A DNA stretch of 64,000 bases from Deinococcus fonticola (GCF_004634215.1 NZ_SMMH01000001.1:196323-260322), one strand, 5' to 3'. Positions 50,015 through 61,942 are shown, counted from the first letter of the stretch. Notes: generated by a model from the sequence alone, not told the origin. Made by a program: numbers and translations.

Positions 50015-50573
50015 GGGCGGCCTCGATGTCATTGTCGGCAGTCAGGGTTTTCTTGAAACTGGTGCTGCCGATGCTGACCTTCTCGCGCACCAGGCTGTAC
50101 GGGCCGTGTTCGCGGGTGGCCTCGATGCAGACGTAGTAATCGCCCTGGGGCAGTTGCGTGCCCTTGTCGTTCTTGCCGTCCCAGGCCACGGCGTAGGTGC
50201 CGGGGTTGCGCGTGGCACTGCTGACGGTATCCAGCAGGCTGCTGTTCTCGCGCGTCCAGCGGCGCAGTTCGGCCAGCCAGCGGGGGTTCCTGCGGTTTTG
50301 CTGCACCCACACCACCAGATTGCGCACGGTTTTGCCGCTGGCGTCCTCGATCCACACCGCCACGTAGGGGCGTTTCACACGCCCGGAGGCCTGCGTGGCC
50401 ACCGTGAACTGAATGTCGAGGGCCATGCCTTTCGTCCAGCTCTTGCCGGTGCTGGCGGCGGCCCCTGCCAGTCCGCCGGGCAGCAGGCGGCTGGCGGTCA
50501 GGGCAGCGGCGCTCAGGCCCAGTTTGTTCAGGAAGCTGCGGCGGGTTTCGTTGCGGGTGTCGTTGTTGGGCAT
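49992..50573 (-). CDS. DUF2271 protein with Tat signal
   Basis: The 193 residues begin with a twin-arginine signal (ETRRSFLNKLGLSAAALTA), so the folded protein should be exported by Tat. The mature part resembles DUF2271, with RPYVAVWIEDASGKTVRNLV and GTYAVAWDGKNDKG. AGGAG lies upstream of the ATG. It sits between apbE and the PepSY gene on the same strand; DUF2271 proteins recur in such flavin-linked electron-transfer loci. Confidence 0.85.
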   Translation of the reverse strand: MPNNDTRNETRRSFLNKLGLSAAALTASRLLPGGLAGAAASTGKSWTKGMALDIQFTVATQASGRVKRPYVAVWIEDASGKTVRNLVVWVQQNRRNPRWLAELRRWTRENSSLLDTVSSATRNPGTYAVAWDGKNDKGTQLPQGDYYVCIEATREHGPYSLVREKVSIGSTSFKKTLTADNDIEAAHVSFNKA

Positions 50574-50622
50574 GGGGGGTTCTCCTCTGAGGGTATGTTG
50601 CCGGCAAGGGGTTAGCTCAACG

Positions 50623-51573
50623 TTAAAATGCAGTCCAGTGGCCCGAGCGGTGCGGTTCTCCGTCCGCCGTCACGATCAACGCCGCCGCACCGGCCATGCG
50701 GTCAACGGTCGCCAGGCCTTCCTGAAGGGGCAAAACGCTCAGAACCGTCGCCAGGGCGTCCGCCGCCGCGCAGGTGGGCGCCTTGACGCTCACGCCAGGC
50801 ACGCCCTGCACGGGCTGCCCGCTGCGCGGGTCGATGACGTGCGAGTACCACGTCTCCCCCACCCGGTAGCCGCGGTGAGCCCGGCCACTGGTGGCCAGCG
50901 CCCCGTCCTTCACGTGAACCCTGCCCAGCGGCCTGGCGTCGTCGCGCGCCGTGAAGGGATTGGCGACCGTGACGTTGACGCCTTTCCCGCCCAGCGTGCG
51001 CAGGTCACCGCCCGCATTTACCAGCACCGCCTGAACACCCGCCTGCGCGTGCGCCGTTTCCGCCATGCGGTCCACGATGAAGCCCTTCGCCAGGGCATTC
51101 AGGCCCAGCGGCAAAGTCGTGTGAAGTGTGCCTGTGCCGTCGTCGTGGAGCGTCCAAGGTTCAGCCTCGAGTTGCGCGGTCACAAGTTGGAGGTCACGCG
51201 CACCGGGCGGCCGACCTTCCGCCTCTGCCTGCTGCCACAGCGCCCCCAGGGCATCCGCACCGGGGTGAAACGCCCCGCCAGAAACCTGGCGCCACTCGTC
51301 GGCCAGTTGCAGTACCCGCCGGAGATCCGCGCCCAGCGGCACGCGCTCCCCGGGGCAACTCAGCCACTGCCGGAGTTCGCTGCGCTCGTCGAAACGGTTC
51401 AGCACCAGCGTCAGGCGTTCCAGCTCACCCAGCGCCGCCCTTTCCGCCGCTTCCGCCTCAAGACGGCTGCCGGCCACCACCTGAAGCTCCACTTCCGTTC
51501 CCAGCAGCCGCTCGTACACACTGTGCAGACGGTAAGGACGAAACCGGGACAGCAACCGGGCAGCGAGAGACAT
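50623..51573 (-). CDS. apbE: FAD:protein FMN transferase
   Basis: ApbE attaches FMN to Ser/Thr residues in exported proteins. The 316 residues have LNRFDERSELRQ, the substrate region NALAKGFIVDR, VNAGGDLRTLG and the metal-binding HVIDPRSGQPV and CAAADALATVL. No lipobox was seen, which differs from many ApbE. The ATG at 51573 is preferred; a TTG at 51630 in the same frame lies near a -10-like TAGTCT (51644-51649) and would add 19 residues. Confidence 0.88.
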   Translation of the reverse strand: MSLAARLLSRFRPYRLHSVYERLLGTEVELQVVAGSRLEAEAAERAALGELERLTLVLNRFDERSELRQWLSCPGERVPLGADLRRVLQLADEWRQVSGGAFHPGADALGALWQQAEAEGRPPGARDLQLVTAQLEAEPWTLHDDGTGTLHTTLPLGLNALAKGFIVDRMAETAHAQAGVQAVLVNAGGDLRTLGGKGVNVTVANPFTARDDARPLGRVHVKDGALATSGRAHRGYRVGETWYSHVIDPRSGQPVQGVPGVSVKAPTCAAADALATVLSVLPLQEGLATVDRMAGAAALIVTADGEPHRSGHWTAF

Positions 51574-51704
51574 GCTGCCCACTTTGCCCGAGGAGAGAGA
51601 GACGACGGTTAAAGGAGACTGAGGGCTCAAGAAGTCGAGAAAAAGACTATTCCACCCGTGTTTTTTCCAATGACGCCTGACCCTCCATCCCTCACCGCCC
51701 TACT

Positions 51705-51958
51705 TCACTGGTTGCTGGCCACGTAGAAGATCAGCCCGATAAGGAGAATGTCCAGGGCCCAGCTGGCGGGGCGTTTGAGGCGTTCGTCCCTCTGTGCGCG
51801 CCAGATTTGCAGGGCCAGGCGCACGAGAAGAAGGCCGCCGATCAGGAACGGGCTGGGAAGCGGCCCGCCGAGAATCGGCACGAACAGCAAGACGCCCAGC
51901 AGGCCCAGCATCATGAAGCTGAGGATGGTGGGCAGGTCTGGCGTGGGTCGACCGTTGT

Positions 51959-51962
<4 letters not shown>
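51705..51962 (-). CDS. Small membrane protein coupled to glgB (85 aa)
   Basis: It has two or three hydrophobic helices (TILSFMMLGLLGVLLFVPIL, then FLIGGLLLVRLALQIW, then a C-terminal LDILLIGLIFYVA). The ATG overlaps the glgB stop by 4 nt (ATGA), so translation is probably coupled. No family is recognised. Confidence 0.8.
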
Positions 51963-53854
<1,892 letters not shown>

Positions 53855-53938
53855 GAACCGAGTCTAGCCGGCCCTCCTCCTGCCGACCGGAGAACGCCCA
53901 GGAAGGCAAAGGAGAGATGAAGGCACAGCAGCACAGAA

Positions 53939-53967
53939 ACCAGCCCCCGCATTGAAGGGGAGCTGGT
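53939..53967 (-). terminator. Terminator of ilvE
   Basis: On the minus strand ACCAGC-T-CCCC (53957-53967) pairs with GGGGGCTGGT (53939-53948) with one bulged T, followed by TTCTGTG. It lies 27 nt past the ilvE stop. Confidence 0.65.
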
Positions 53968-53993
53968 CTCTGAGGGGATAGCTGTTTGCTCTC

Positions 53994-55064
53994 TTACTGC
54001 ACCTTGACGATCCAGCCTTCGGGCGCGTCCTTATCCCCATACTGAATGCCGACAAGCTCGTCGTAGAGGCGGCGAGTGAGGGGGCCGGGCTGACCTTCTA
54101 CGCCGAACTGGTGAAAGTGCTCGCCGTGCTGAATGCCGCCGATGGGCGTGATGACGGCGGCGGTGCCACACGCGCCCGCTTCGCTGTACCCGTCGAGCTG
54201 GTCGATGTACACGTCGCCTTCCTCGACCTGCAGGCCCAGGCGTTTTTCGGCCAGGTGCAGCAGGCTGTACTTGGTGATGCTGGGCAGGATGCTGGGCGAC
54301 TTGGGCGTGATGAATTTCTTGCCGTCTTTGGTGATGGCGAAGAAGTTGGCGGCCCCGACTTCCTCGATTTTGGTGTGGGTGGCCGGGTCGAGGTAGATGG
54401 CGTCCGCGAAGGTGCGGCCCCGGGTGTGAGCGGCTTCCTCGTGCGGCAGCAGGCTGGCAGCGTAATTCCCGCCGACCTTGGCGGCCCCGGTGCCATGCGG
54501 CGCGGCGCGGTCGAACTGCGTGGTGATGAAGTTCATGGGGGTCAGGCCGCCTTTGAAGTAAGGGCCGACTGGCACGCAGAACACGCTGAAAATAAATTCG
54601 GGCGCGGGGCGCACACCGATGTTGTCGCCCACGCCGATCAGGAAGGGCCGCAGGTACAGGCTGCCGCCCGTGCCGTAAGGGGGAATGAAATGCTCGTTGG
54701 CCTGGACAACCTGCCGGCACGCCTCGATAAACATCTCGCTGGGGACTTCGGGCATCAGCAGGCGGCGGCAACTGGCCTGCATGCGGGCGGCGTTCTGATC
54801 CGGGCGGAACAGGTTGATGCTGCCGTCCTGACAGCGGTAGGCCTTGAGGCCCTCGAAGCACTGCTGGCCGTAGTGCAGCGCCGTCGAACCTTCGGCGATG
54901 TGCAGCATGTTGTCCTCGGTCAGCGTGCCCGCGGCCCACGCGCCTTCTTTCCAGTGCGCCAGAAAGCGGTAGTCGGTGCGGATGTAACTGAAGCCCAGGC
55001 TGGCCCAGTCGATGTTGACTTCGCTGCGCTTGCGGGCGTCGGGGGTCACGGTGTTCACGGTCAT
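53994..55064 (-). CDS. ilvE: Branched-chain amino acid aminotransferase
   Basis: It transaminates leucine, isoleucine and valine. The 356 residues are the longer bacterial type. The PLP lysine lies in [12 protein letters not shown], and the family pattern [10 protein letters not shown] with [19 protein letters not shown] is present. The ATG at 55064 is 6 nt after GATAGT (55071-55076, minus strand); the frame is open further up but lacks homology there. Confidence 0.94.
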   Translation of the reverse strand: MTVNTVTPDARKRSEVNIDWASLGFSYIRTDYRFLAHWKEGAWAAGTLTEDNMLHIAEGSTALHYGQQCFEGLKAYRCQDGSINLFRPDQNAARMQASCRRLLMPEVPSEMFIEACRQVVQANEHFIPPYGTGGSLYLRPFLIGVGDNIGVRPAPEFIFSVFCVPVGPYFKGGLTPMNFITTQFDRAAPHGTGAAKVGGNYAASLLPHEEAAHTRGRTFADAIYLDPATHTKIEEVGAANFFAITKDGKKFITPKSPSILPSITKYSLLHLAEKRLGLQVEEGDVYIDQLDGYSEAGACGTAAVITPIGGIQHGEHFHQFGVEGQPGPLTRRLYDELVGIQYGDKDAPEGWIVKVQ

Positions 55065-55164
55065 GCCTTCACTATCCCCCATTGGCGGGAGCATGTAAAA
55101 CCCGGCTTTCAGAGTTGTGTAACAGGAATCCATTAGGCTGGTCTGGTCAAAAGGAGAGTTGACC

Positions 55165-55722
55165 ATGACCAAACTGAACATTGCCCTGCTGCTCAGCGCC
55201 TGCGCCTTCGGAAGCGCCTACGCCCAATCTTCCGCCCAGTCACCTGCCAAACCGGCATCTCCCCAACTCACGGCCGCCACCTACAAGGTCGTGACGGTCA
55301 AGGAAGGCGACAAACTCGTGGAGAAGCTGGTCGGGGGCGCGGGGGCGATGCCGAACGACACCCTGCAATTCAGCTACAGGATCGAGAACCCCGGCTCGCT
55401 GCCGCTGCCGGGCCTGAGCATCAACGTACCCATTCCAGCCCAGGTGACGTACCTGTCTCACACCTGCTCCGCGACGGGGTTCAAGGCGCAGTACAGCATT
55501 GACCCGCACGTCTATGACGCCAAGACGAAGGCCATCAACATGAACCTCAAGAAATTTGGCGACGCGCCCCTGAAAAAGACCGTGACTGTGAAGGAGAACG
55601 GCGCGAATGTGAAGAAGGAAGTGAACGCCACCCCCGCCGATTACACCGCAGTGCGCCTGCTGCTGCCGGATCTGGCCGCCGGTCAGAACGGGGAATGCAG
55701 CGTGCGTGTCAAGGTGAAGTAG
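55165..55722 (+). CDS. Secreted hypothetical protein with DUF11-like fold
   Basis: The 185 residues begin with a signal peptide ([20 protein letters not shown], probable cleavage after AYA). The mature protein has a beta-rich segment ([20 protein letters not shown]) that resembles the immunoglobulin-like DUF11 repeat found in surface proteins, followed by a Lys-rich stretch. AAGGAG precedes the ATG. A terminator follows 60 nt after the stop. Confidence 0.75.
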   Translation: MTKLNIALLLSACAFGSAYAQSSAQSPAKPASPQLTAATYKVVTVKEGDKLVEKLVGGAGAMPNDTLQFSYRIENPGSLPLPGLSINVPIPAQVTYLSHTCSATGFKAQYSIDPHVYDAKTKAINMNLKKFGDAPLKKTVTVKENGANVKKEVNATPADYTAVRLLLPDLAAGQNGECSVRVKVK

Positions 55723-55784
55723 GTGCAGCACAAGTAGGTGCAGTAAGCGCCACGGCCACCTGCATACCTGCCAACAGCTTCCAG

Positions 55785-55816
55785 CAGCCCGACCACCCGT
55801 GTCCGGGCTGTTTTTT
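55785..55816 (+). terminator. Terminator of the secreted-protein gene
   Basis: CAGCCCG (55785-55791) pairs with CGGGCTG (55804-55810) over a 12-nt loop, and six T follow. Confidence 0.88.
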
Positions 55817-55883
55817 CGTGCGGACACCCGATTCAGACACCTGAGCGCCGGCCCACGAACCTTGCGGCATACTCGGCCTCAAC

Positions 55884-56762
55884 GTGAAGACGGATCGCCC
55901 CACCCTGCCGCCCATTCCGACCCTGCTCCTGGCAATGGTCATTCTTCAGGGGGGCGCAGCCTTCGCCAAGACGCTGTTTCCGCTGGTCGGCCCGCTGGGC
56001 ACCACCACCCTCCGAACTTCGCTGGCGGCCCTGATGCTGCTGGCGGTGTTTCGCCCGAATCTGCGCACCCTGACGCGGGCCGACTGGCGACTGCTCATAC
56101 CTTACGGGCTGGCCCTGGGCCTCATGAACCTGTCGTTTTACCTGTCGCTGCGCCTGCTGCCGCTGGGGCTGGCAGTCACGCTGGAATTCATGGGCCCGCT
56201 GCTGCTCTCGCTGTACCTGTCGCGCCGCCCGGCCGATTACCTGTGGGTCGCGCTGGCCGGGCTGGGCATTTTCCTGATGGTGCCGCACACGGGCGGCGCC
56301 CACTTCAACCTGGCCGGGGCGGCGCTGGCGCTGCTGGCGGGCGCGTTCTGGGTGGCGTATATCCTGATCGGCGGGCGCGTGGGCCGCCGGTTGCCTCCAA
56401 ACGTGGCCGTGACCGCGGGCATGCTCGTGGCGGCCCTCGTCAGCCTGCCATTCGGGCTGGTGTCGGCGGGCAGCGCCCTCTTTCAACCGGACGTGCTGCT
56501 CGCGGGACTGGCAGTGGCCCTGCTGTCCAGCGCCCTGCCGTACACCCTGGAACTTCAGGTGCTGCGCGCCCTGAACGCCAAAGTGTTCGGCGTGCTGATG
56601 AGTATGGAACCTGCCATCGCCGCCCTCAGCGGCCTGGTGATCCTGCACGAGCGCCTCAGCCCCGGCCAGTGGGCGGGCCTTTTTGCGGTCATGATCGCCA
56701 GCGCGGGCATCACGCTGACGGGCAAGGCCGAGCCGCACGCCGAGCCGGAACCGGTGAATTAG
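55884..56762 (+). CDS. EamA-family transporter (RhtA-like)
   Basis: It is an inner-membrane exporter, likely of amino acids such as threonine or homoserine by similarity. The 292 residues form ten membrane helices in two EamA repeats; the second begins near AGAALALLAGAFWVAYILIG. It starts with GTG; the ATG-less start is supported only by homology length. It ends 1 nt before mobA. Confidence 0.88.
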   Translation: MKTDRPTLPPIPTLLLAMVILQGGAAFAKTLFPLVGPLGTTTLRTSLAALMLLAVFRPNLRTLTRADWRLLIPYGLALGLMNLSFYLSLRLLPLGLAVTLEFMGPLLLSLYLSRRPADYLWVALAGLGIFLMVPHTGGAHFNLAGAALALLAGAFWVAYILIGGRVGRRLPPNVAVTAGMLVAALVSLPFGLVSAGSALFQPDVLLAGLAVALLSSALPYTLELQVLRALNAKVFGVLMSMEPAIAALSGLVILHERLSPGQWAGLFAVMIASAGITLTGKAEPHAEPEPVN

Positions 56763-56763
56763 G

Positions 56764-57324
56764 GTGTGGACGGAGGTCACGGCCGTCATTACCGCGGGCG
56801 GACAGTCGCGGCGATTCGGGGCCGATAAGGCGCGGGCCGTGCTGGCGGGGTCGACGCTGCTGGAGCGGGTCGCCGGCAGCCTGAGCCGTGCCGGGCGCCG
56901 GATTCTGATCGCGCCGCCGGGGAAATACTTGCTGCCCGGCTGGGAGGCCGTGGCCGACGGGCGTCCGGGCCAGGGGCCACTGGCGGGGCTGGAAACCGCC
57001 CTGAAGCACGCCGGAACCGGGTGGGTGGCGTTTGCGGGGGTAGATCTGCCGCTGCTGACGCCCGCCTACTGGGAAACGTTGCTGCAAGCGCGCACGCCTG
57101 ACTCTCAGAGCGTTCAGGCCGTTCACCCGGCGCGCGGCCCGCAGCCGCTGGCGGCGCTGTACCACGTCTCGCTGCTGCCGGATCTCACGAGAATGCTCGA
57201 CGCCGGGGAGCGCCGGTTACGGCAGGCCGCCCCACCCAGCCGCACCGCCCTGGTGTCCGGCCTCTCTGAACGCTCTTTCGTGAATGTGAACACCCCCGAC
57301 GACCTGAACAGCCTTCAATCCTGA
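56764..57324 (+). CDS. mobA: Molybdenum cofactor guanylyltransferase
   Basis: MobA adds GMP to molybdopterin. The 186 residues have the nucleotide motif [15 protein letters not shown] at residues 9-23, [11 protein letters not shown] near 90 and [14 protein letters not shown] near 120. The GTG start is 1 nt after the EamA stop. It is followed by 68 nt to the dipeptidase gene, which has its own promoter. Confidence 0.88.
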   Translation: MWTEVTAVITAGGQSRRFGADKARAVLAGSTLLERVAGSLSRAGRRILIAPPGKYLLPGWEAVADGRPGQGPLAGLETALKHAGTGWVAFAGVDLPLLTPAYWETLLQARTPDSQSVQAVHPARGPQPLAALYHVSLLPDLTRMLDAGERRLRQAAPPSRTALVSGLSERSFVNVNTPDDLNSLQS

Positions 57325-57392
57325 AAACCTCCTCCCACCCCACTTTTCCCACCCCCGACCATCCCCACCCCACAACCTCTATCATCAGCCCC

Positions 57393-58754
57393 ATGACCAC
57401 AGGTGACCTGTCCAGCAAGCTGAACCGTGACCAAGCCCAGGCGGAATTGTTTGATCTGCTGCGTATTCCCAGCGTCAGTGCCGACCCGGCGTACCGGGCC
57501 GACGTGCGCCGCGCCGGCGAGTGGGTGCGGGCGAAACTGGAGGGCATGGGCTTCACGGCGCGCCTGGACGAGACGCCGCTGCACCCGGTGGTGTACGCCG
57601 AGCGTCTGGTCGACCCCAGCAAGCCGACGGTCATGATTTACGGTCACTACGACGTGCAGCCCGAAGCGCCGGCCGAGGAGTGGAAAACCCCGCCCTTCGA
57701 GCCGACCGTGCGTGACGGCCGCATCTACGCCCGCGGCAGCACCGACGACAAGGGGCAGGCTTACGCCAACATCAAGGGCGTGGAGTTGCTGCTGCAAGAA
57801 GGCGAACTCCCCGTGAACGTCAAATTCTTCATCGAGGGCGAGGAGGAAATCGGCAGCCCCAGCATGGTGCCCTACCTTCAGGCCCACAAGGACGAATTGA
57901 AGGCCGATGTCATCGTGATTTCCGACGGCAGCCGCTTCGCGAAGGACGTGCCGACCATCACCTACGGCGTGCGCGGCCTGAGCTACGTGGAAATTCACGT
58001 ACAGGGCGCCAACCGTGACCTGCACAGCGGCAGCTATGGCGGGGCCGCCCCCAACCCCATCAATGCCCTGTGCGAGATCATCGCCAAACTGAAAGACGAC
58101 CAGGGCCGCATCACCATTCCCGGCTTCTACGACGACGTGATTCCCCTCACCGACGACGAGCGCAAGATGTGGGCCAGCCTGCCGCACAGTGACCAGGACT
58201 TCATGAACAGCATCGGCGTCAAGGCCCTGCCCGGCGAGGAAGGTTACAGCACGCTGGAACGCATCTGGGGTCGGCCCACGCTGGACGTGAACGGCATCTG
58301 GGGCGGGTACCAGGGCGAGGGCAGCAAAACTGTGATTGCCGCCAAGGCCGGCGCGAAAGTCAGCATGCGCCTGGTTCCCGGCCAGAACCCCGAGAAGATC
58401 ACGAAACTGATTCAGGAGTACGTGCCGCAAATCGCCCCGGCTGGCGTGAGCGTCGAAGTCATCGACCACCACGGCGGGCAACCCGTGAAATTCGCCACCG
58501 ACAGCCAGGCCATTCAGGCCGCCAACCGCGCCCTGCACCGCGTGTACGGGCGTGACGCCGCCTTCGCGCGTACCGGGGGCAGCATTCCCATTGTGGCCGC
58601 CTTCAGCGAAATTCTGGGCACCGAAGTGCTGTTCGTGGACTACGGCCTCAACGAGGACGCCCCCCACAGCCCCAACGAGAGCTTCGCGCAGGAAGACTAC
58701 TTCAACGGCATCCTGACGGCGGCGTACCTGCTGGAGGAACTGGGGAACTCGTGA
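57393..58754 (+). CDS. M20-family metallo-dipeptidase
   Basis: It should cleave dipeptides or similar N-acyl amino acids in the cytoplasm. The 453 residues have the zinc ligands in IYGHYDVQP (near residue 88) and [10 protein letters not shown] (near 115), the catalytic Glu in IEGEEEIGS, the His of the dimerisation domain in [11 protein letters not shown], and the last zinc His in [10 protein letters not shown]. The ATG is 7 nt after TATCAT (57380-57385). Its stop overlaps the start of purN by 4 nt. Confidence 0.92.
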   Translation: MTTGDLSSKLNRDQAQAELFDLLRIPSVSADPAYRADVRRAGEWVRAKLEGMGFTARLDETPLHPVVYAERLVDPSKPTVMIYGHYDVQPEAPAEEWKTPPFEPTVRDGRIYARGSTDDKGQAYANIKGVELLLQEGELPVNVKFFIEGEEEIGSPSMVPYLQAHKDELKADVIVISDGSRFAKDVPTITYGVRGLSYVEIHVQGANRDLHSGSYGGAAPNPINALCEIIAKLKDDQGRITIPGFYDDVIPLTDDERKMWASLPHSDQDFMNSIGVKALPGEEGYSTLERIWGRPTLDVNGIWGGYQGEGSKTVIAAKAGAKVSMRLVPGQNPEKITKLIQEYVPQIAPAGVSVEVIDHHGGQPVKFATDSQAIQAANRALHRVYGRDAAFARTGGSIPIVAAFSEILGTEVLFVDYGLNEDAPHSPNESFAQEDYFNGILTAAYLLEELGNS

Positions 58755-59329
58755 AACTCGCCTTTCTCGCTTCACATGGTGGAAGTGCCGCGAAACATCT
58801 GGTTCAGGCGTGCCGCGAGGGGGCACTGGACGCCGTGCCGGTGGCCCTGGTCAGCAACAACAGCACCTCTGCGGCGCTGGCCTGGGCACGGGCAGCGGGG
58901 TTGCGGACGGCCCACCTGAGCAGCGCCCGATACCCGGACGCCGGCGAGCTCGATGAAAGGATCTGCTCGTTCCTGCTGGATTCGGGCGCGGACACGCTGG
59001 TGCTCAGTGGCTACATGCGTGAACTTGGCCCGCGTGTCCTGAACGCTTTCGCGGGGCGACTGGTGAATATTCACCCCAGCCTGCTGCCGCGTCACGGTGG
59101 GCGCGGCATGTACGGCGACCGCGTTCATGAGGCGGTGCTGGCGGCGGGCGACACGGAGAGTGGGGCGACCGTTCACCTCGTCACCGCCGGCATCGACGAG
59201 GGGCCGATGCTGGCCCAGTCGCGCGTACCCGTCCTGCCCAGTGATGACCTCGCCTCCCTGAAAGCCCGCGTGCAGGCGGTGGAAGGTGACCTGATGCTGC
59301 GGGCCTTGCAGGAACTGGCGCGGCCATGA
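58751..59329 (+). CDS. purN: Phosphoribosylglycinamide formyltransferase
   Basis: It adds a formyl group in purine synthesis. The 192 residues have the catalytic [12 protein letters not shown] loop (Asn and His) and the Asp in [10 protein letters not shown] near residue 150. It starts with GTG within the stop of the dipeptidase gene (GTGA) and its stop overlaps the DUF402 ATG (ATGA), so three unrelated enzymes are translationally coupled. Confidence 0.92.
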   Translation: MKLAFLASHGGSAAKHLVQACREGALDAVPVALVSNNSTSAALAWARAAGLRTAHLSSARYPDAGELDERICSFLLDSGADTLVLSGYMRELGPRVLNAFAGRLVNIHPSLLPRHGGRGMYGDRVHEAVLAAGDTESGATVHLVTAGIDEGPMLAQSRVPVLPSDDLASLKARVQAVEGDLMLRALQELARP

Positions 59330-59889
59330 AGTTAAAGCGGGCCGGTCGGAAGGGCTGGCCCAGAGTCGTGTCGGATGAGGAACTTGTTCTTCACGTTCCC
59401 GGTGGCGTCATGGTGGATTACGTGGCGGGCGAGGTGGTGCGGCCGCTCGACGTGGAGTTTCGTGGGCGCACCCTCCGTATTCTGGACAGCGGCTACCGCT
59501 GGTTGCACTTTGCGCCAGTCAGCGCGAATCACGCGGTGACGGTGCAACTAGACCAGCACCTTGAACCCGTTCAGATTTACGTCGACATCTGCGACGGCCA
59601 CGGCATCGACCCGGACGGCGTGCCGTTCACGCATGACCTGTATCTGGATGTCCTGGCCGTGTGCGAGGTGCAGGCGGACGGGACGTGGCACGTGACGGCA
59701 ACGGAAATCATCGATCTGGCCGAGCTGGATGAGGCGCTGACAGCCGGGAAAATCACCCCAACACAGTTTGAGCTGGCCTGGGCCGAAGCGAAAGGCGTGG
59801 AAGGACAGTTGAACGCGAATGCCTTTCCCGCCCTGGACGTCATTCGGGCCTACCTGCGCGATCAGAGGGGTTTGAACTCTCCTCCATGA
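59326..59889 (+). CDS. DUF402-family protein, first of a tandem pair
   Basis: The 187 residues match DUF402, whose known members include a nucleoside diphosphate phosphatase and FomD. Seen are [28 protein letters not shown] (usual DLDLDV, here with Tyr at the middle position), and [19 protein letters not shown]. The ATG overlaps the purN stop by 4 nt. The change of one Asp could alter metal binding. Confidence 0.85.
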   Translation: MKLKRAGRKGWPRVVSDEELVLHVPGGVMVDYVAGEVVRPLDVEFRGRTLRILDSGYRWLHFAPVSANHAVTVQLDQHLEPVQIYVDICDGHGIDPDGVPFTHDLYLDVLAVCEVQADGTWHVTATEIIDLAELDEALTAGKITPTQFELAWAEAKGVEGQLNANAFPALDVIRAYLRDQRGLNSPP

Positions 59890-60007
59890 ATCCGAGAACA
59901 TCACCCCGATTCGCTGCGCGCCGTTCAAAGCCCTCTTTGCTTTCACTCGCGTCCGCTCAGAGGAACAGAAGGAAATTTACCTTCTCGTTTTCAAAGTGGT
60001 CTCAGCC

Positions 60008-60550
60008 ATGAGGTGGCGACGGCACGAACTTCAGCGCTGGGAACGCTGGAAGGACGGTTCCTTCCAGGTGTTGCAGGTGCCGGACGGGGTGATCGTGGAT
60101 TTTCGCATTTCCGAAGTGCATGCGCCTTTCGTGTCCACGGTAAGGGGCGAGGGGCGCACGATTTTCGATGTCGGGTTCCGCTGGGTATACTTCACGCCGC
60201 TGGCGCAGCAGCACTCGGTGATCCTGGTACTGGACGCAGCGAATGTGCCGCTCCAGGTTTACGTGGACATCACGCAGGGCAACCGCCTCGATCCGGACGG
60301 GGTTCCGGCCATAGACGACGTTTTTCTGGATGTGCTGGCCTGGGTGGAACTTACCTCTGATGGCAAATGGCGATTGGGTGAACCGGAAATTGTTGACCAG
60401 CACGAACTGGATGAAGCGCTGGCAGCGGGCCTCCTCTCCCCTAACCAGCACGCGGCGGCGTGGGCAGAGGCGCGGCGAGTGGTGGACATGCTCAGCACCG
60501 GGCGTTTCCCAGCGCTGGAGATCATCCGGAGTTACCTGACCCACAGTTGA
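60008..60550 (+). CDS. DUF402-family protein, second of a tandem pair
   Basis: The 180 residues align along their whole length with the gene 118 nt upstream: GVIVDFRISE, YVDITQGNR, DVFLDVLAW and LDEALAAGLLSPNQHAAAW. In place of the first Tyr-substituted motif it has Phe. The pair looks like a duplication with separate regulation, since the gap contains room for a promoter. The ATG at 60008 or a GTG at 59996 could start it. Confidence 0.82.
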   Translation: MRWRRHELQRWERWKDGSFQVLQVPDGVIVDFRISEVHAPFVSTVRGEGRTIFDVGFRWVYFTPLAQQHSVILVLDAANVPLQVYVDITQGNRLDPDGVPAIDDVFLDVLAWVELTSDGKWRLGEPEIVDQHELDEALAAGLLSPNQHAAAWAEARRVVDMLSTGRFPALEIIRSYLTHS

Positions 60551-60586
60551 GCCCGCAGTTGAAACCCCTCCTTTCCAGCCAGAAGA

Positions 60587-60613
60587 AGGCCGGGGACGTG
60601 AAATCCCCGGCCT
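60587..60613. terminator. Terminator between convergent DUF402 and metK
   Basis: AGGCCGGGGA (60587-60596) pairs with TCCCCGGCCT (60604-60613) over a 7-nt loop. T-richness is better on the minus side (TTCTTCT) than the plus side (CCTGTCT), so it mainly serves metK. Confidence 0.8.
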
Positions 60614-60628
60614 CCTGTCTGGTTGCCC

Positions 60629-61840
60629 TCAGCCCTGCGCGGCTTTCTTCAGGCGTTCGGCCTTGTCGGTCTGTTCCCAGGGAAATTCGGGGCGGCCGAA
60701 GTGGCCGTAAGCGGCGGTCTGCGCGTAGATGGGCCGGCGCAGGTCGAGTTCCGCGATGATGGCTTGCGGTCGGGCATCGAAATGCTGGGTGACCAGTTCG
60801 GCGAGCTTCTCGTCGCTGACGGTTCCGGTACCGTAGGTGTCGACGCGCAGGCTCACGGGGTTGGCGCGCCCAATGGCGTAGGCGACCTCCACCAGGGCGC
60901 GTTTCGCCAGGCCGGCGGCCACGATGTTCTTGGCGATGTAGCGGGCGTAGTACGCGGCGCTGCGGTCGACCTTGGTGGGGTCTTTGCCGCTGAACGCCCC
61001 ACCGCCGTGCGGCACTGCCCCGCCGTAGGTGTCCACGATGATCTTGCGCCCGGTGAGGCCCGTATCGCCGTGTGGCCCGCCGATGACGAAGCGGCCGCTG
61101 GGGTTGATGAAGTATTTGGTTTCGGGGCGCAGGTACTCGGCGGGAATCACGGCCTGGATGACGTGTTCGAGCATGTCGGCGCGAATCTCGTCGTTGATGA
61201 CGTTCTCGCTGTGCTGGGTGCTGATGACCACCGTGTCCACGTAAGTCTCGGTGGCTTCGTGCGGTTCGCCGTCACGCACCACCGTCACCTGCGCTTTGGC
61301 GTCGGGACGCAGGTAGGTCAGGGTGCCATTCTTGCGCAGCTCCGCGATGCGGCCCGTCAGTTTGTGTGCCAGCGAGATGGGCAGCGGCATGAGTTCCGGC
61401 GTTTCATTGGTGGCGTACCCGAACATCAGGCCCTGGTCGCCCGCGCCAATTTCGCTGTACCTGTTGGCGGGGTCGGCCCGTTCGGCGTCGGTCATGCCGC
61501 GCCATTCTTCACTGTGGTTGACGCCCCCGGCGATTTCCGGCGACTGCTCGTGCAGGCTGACCAGCACCGCGCTGTACTCGGCATCGAAGCCGTAGTTGGC
61601 GCGGGTGTAGCCGACTTTCATCACGGCGTCACGCACGGTCTTCTGAACATCCACGCGGGCCTTCTTTGCGGTCACCTCGCCCGCCACCACGGCCATGCCG
61701 GTGGTCAGCAGGGTTTCCACCGCTACGCGGCTGGTGGGTTCCTGCCGCAGAAACTCGTCGAGGATGCTGTCCGAGATGAAGTCGGCCAGCTTGTCCGGGT
61801 GGCCTTCCGATACCGATTCCGATGTGTAGTACTTCCTCAT
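60629..61840 (-). CDS. metK: S-adenosylmethionine synthase
   Basis: It makes S-adenosylmethionine from methionine and ATP. The 403 residues have [31 protein letters not shown] and the signature [20 protein letters not shown]. The ATG at 61840 has CAGGAG 9 nt upstream. The 5' leader of about 95 nt can fold into nested stems that end right at the Shine-Dalgarno (61846-61850), while a strong promoter lies at 61943-61972. No classical SAM-I riboswitch was recognised. Confidence 0.97.
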   Translation of the reverse strand: MRKYYTSESVSEGHPDKLADFISDSILDEFLRQEPTSRVAVETLLTTGMAVVAGEVTAKKARVDVQKTVRDAVMKVGYTRANYGFDAEYSAVLVSLHEQSPEIAGGVNHSEEWRGMTDAERADPANRYSEIGAGDQGLMFGYATNETPELMPLPISLAHKLTGRIAELRKNGTLTYLRPDAKAQVTVVRDGEPHEATETYVDTVVISTQHSENVINDEIRADMLEHVIQAVIPAEYLRPETKYFINPSGRFVIGGPHGDTGLTGRKIIVDTYGGAVPHGGGAFSGKDPTKVDRSAAYYARYIAKNIVAAGLAKRALVEVAYAIGRANPVSLRVDTYGTGTVSDEKLAELVTQHFDARPQAIIAELDLRRPIYAQTAAYGHFGRPEFPWEQTDKAERLKKAAQG

Positions 61841-61845
61841 GCCTA

Positions 61846-61936
61846 CTCCTGCGAGATGGTGGGGCTGCGTTTCACAGAACAAACCTGCAAAGGAGTGCCG
61901 CACTGTGTCCCCGCTCGCATCGACGCCGCTGGCGTC
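61846..61936 (-). promoter_or_regulatory. Structured 5' leader of metK, candidate SAM- or methionine-sensing element
   Basis: On the minus strand, GCGAG (61914-61918) pairs with CTCGC (61851-61855), GGGG (61909-61912) with CCCC (61861-61864), and CACAG (61903-61907) with CTGTG (61873-61877). CTCGC directly touches the Shine-Dalgarno AGGAG. TGCG (61899-61902) in the top loop can pair with CGCA (61866-61869), forming a pseudoknot. A perfect 6-bp hairpin GACGCC-N3-GGCGTC (61922-61936) lies at the expected 5' end. The pairs are short, so this is a proposal, not a proven fold. Confidence 0.4.
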
Positions 61937-61942
61937 ATGTGA

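Noticed and set aside
61841..61942. SAM-I riboswitch upstream of metK
   Set aside because: The conserved S-box sequence blocks and kink-turn were not found; only an unclassified nested structure was seen.
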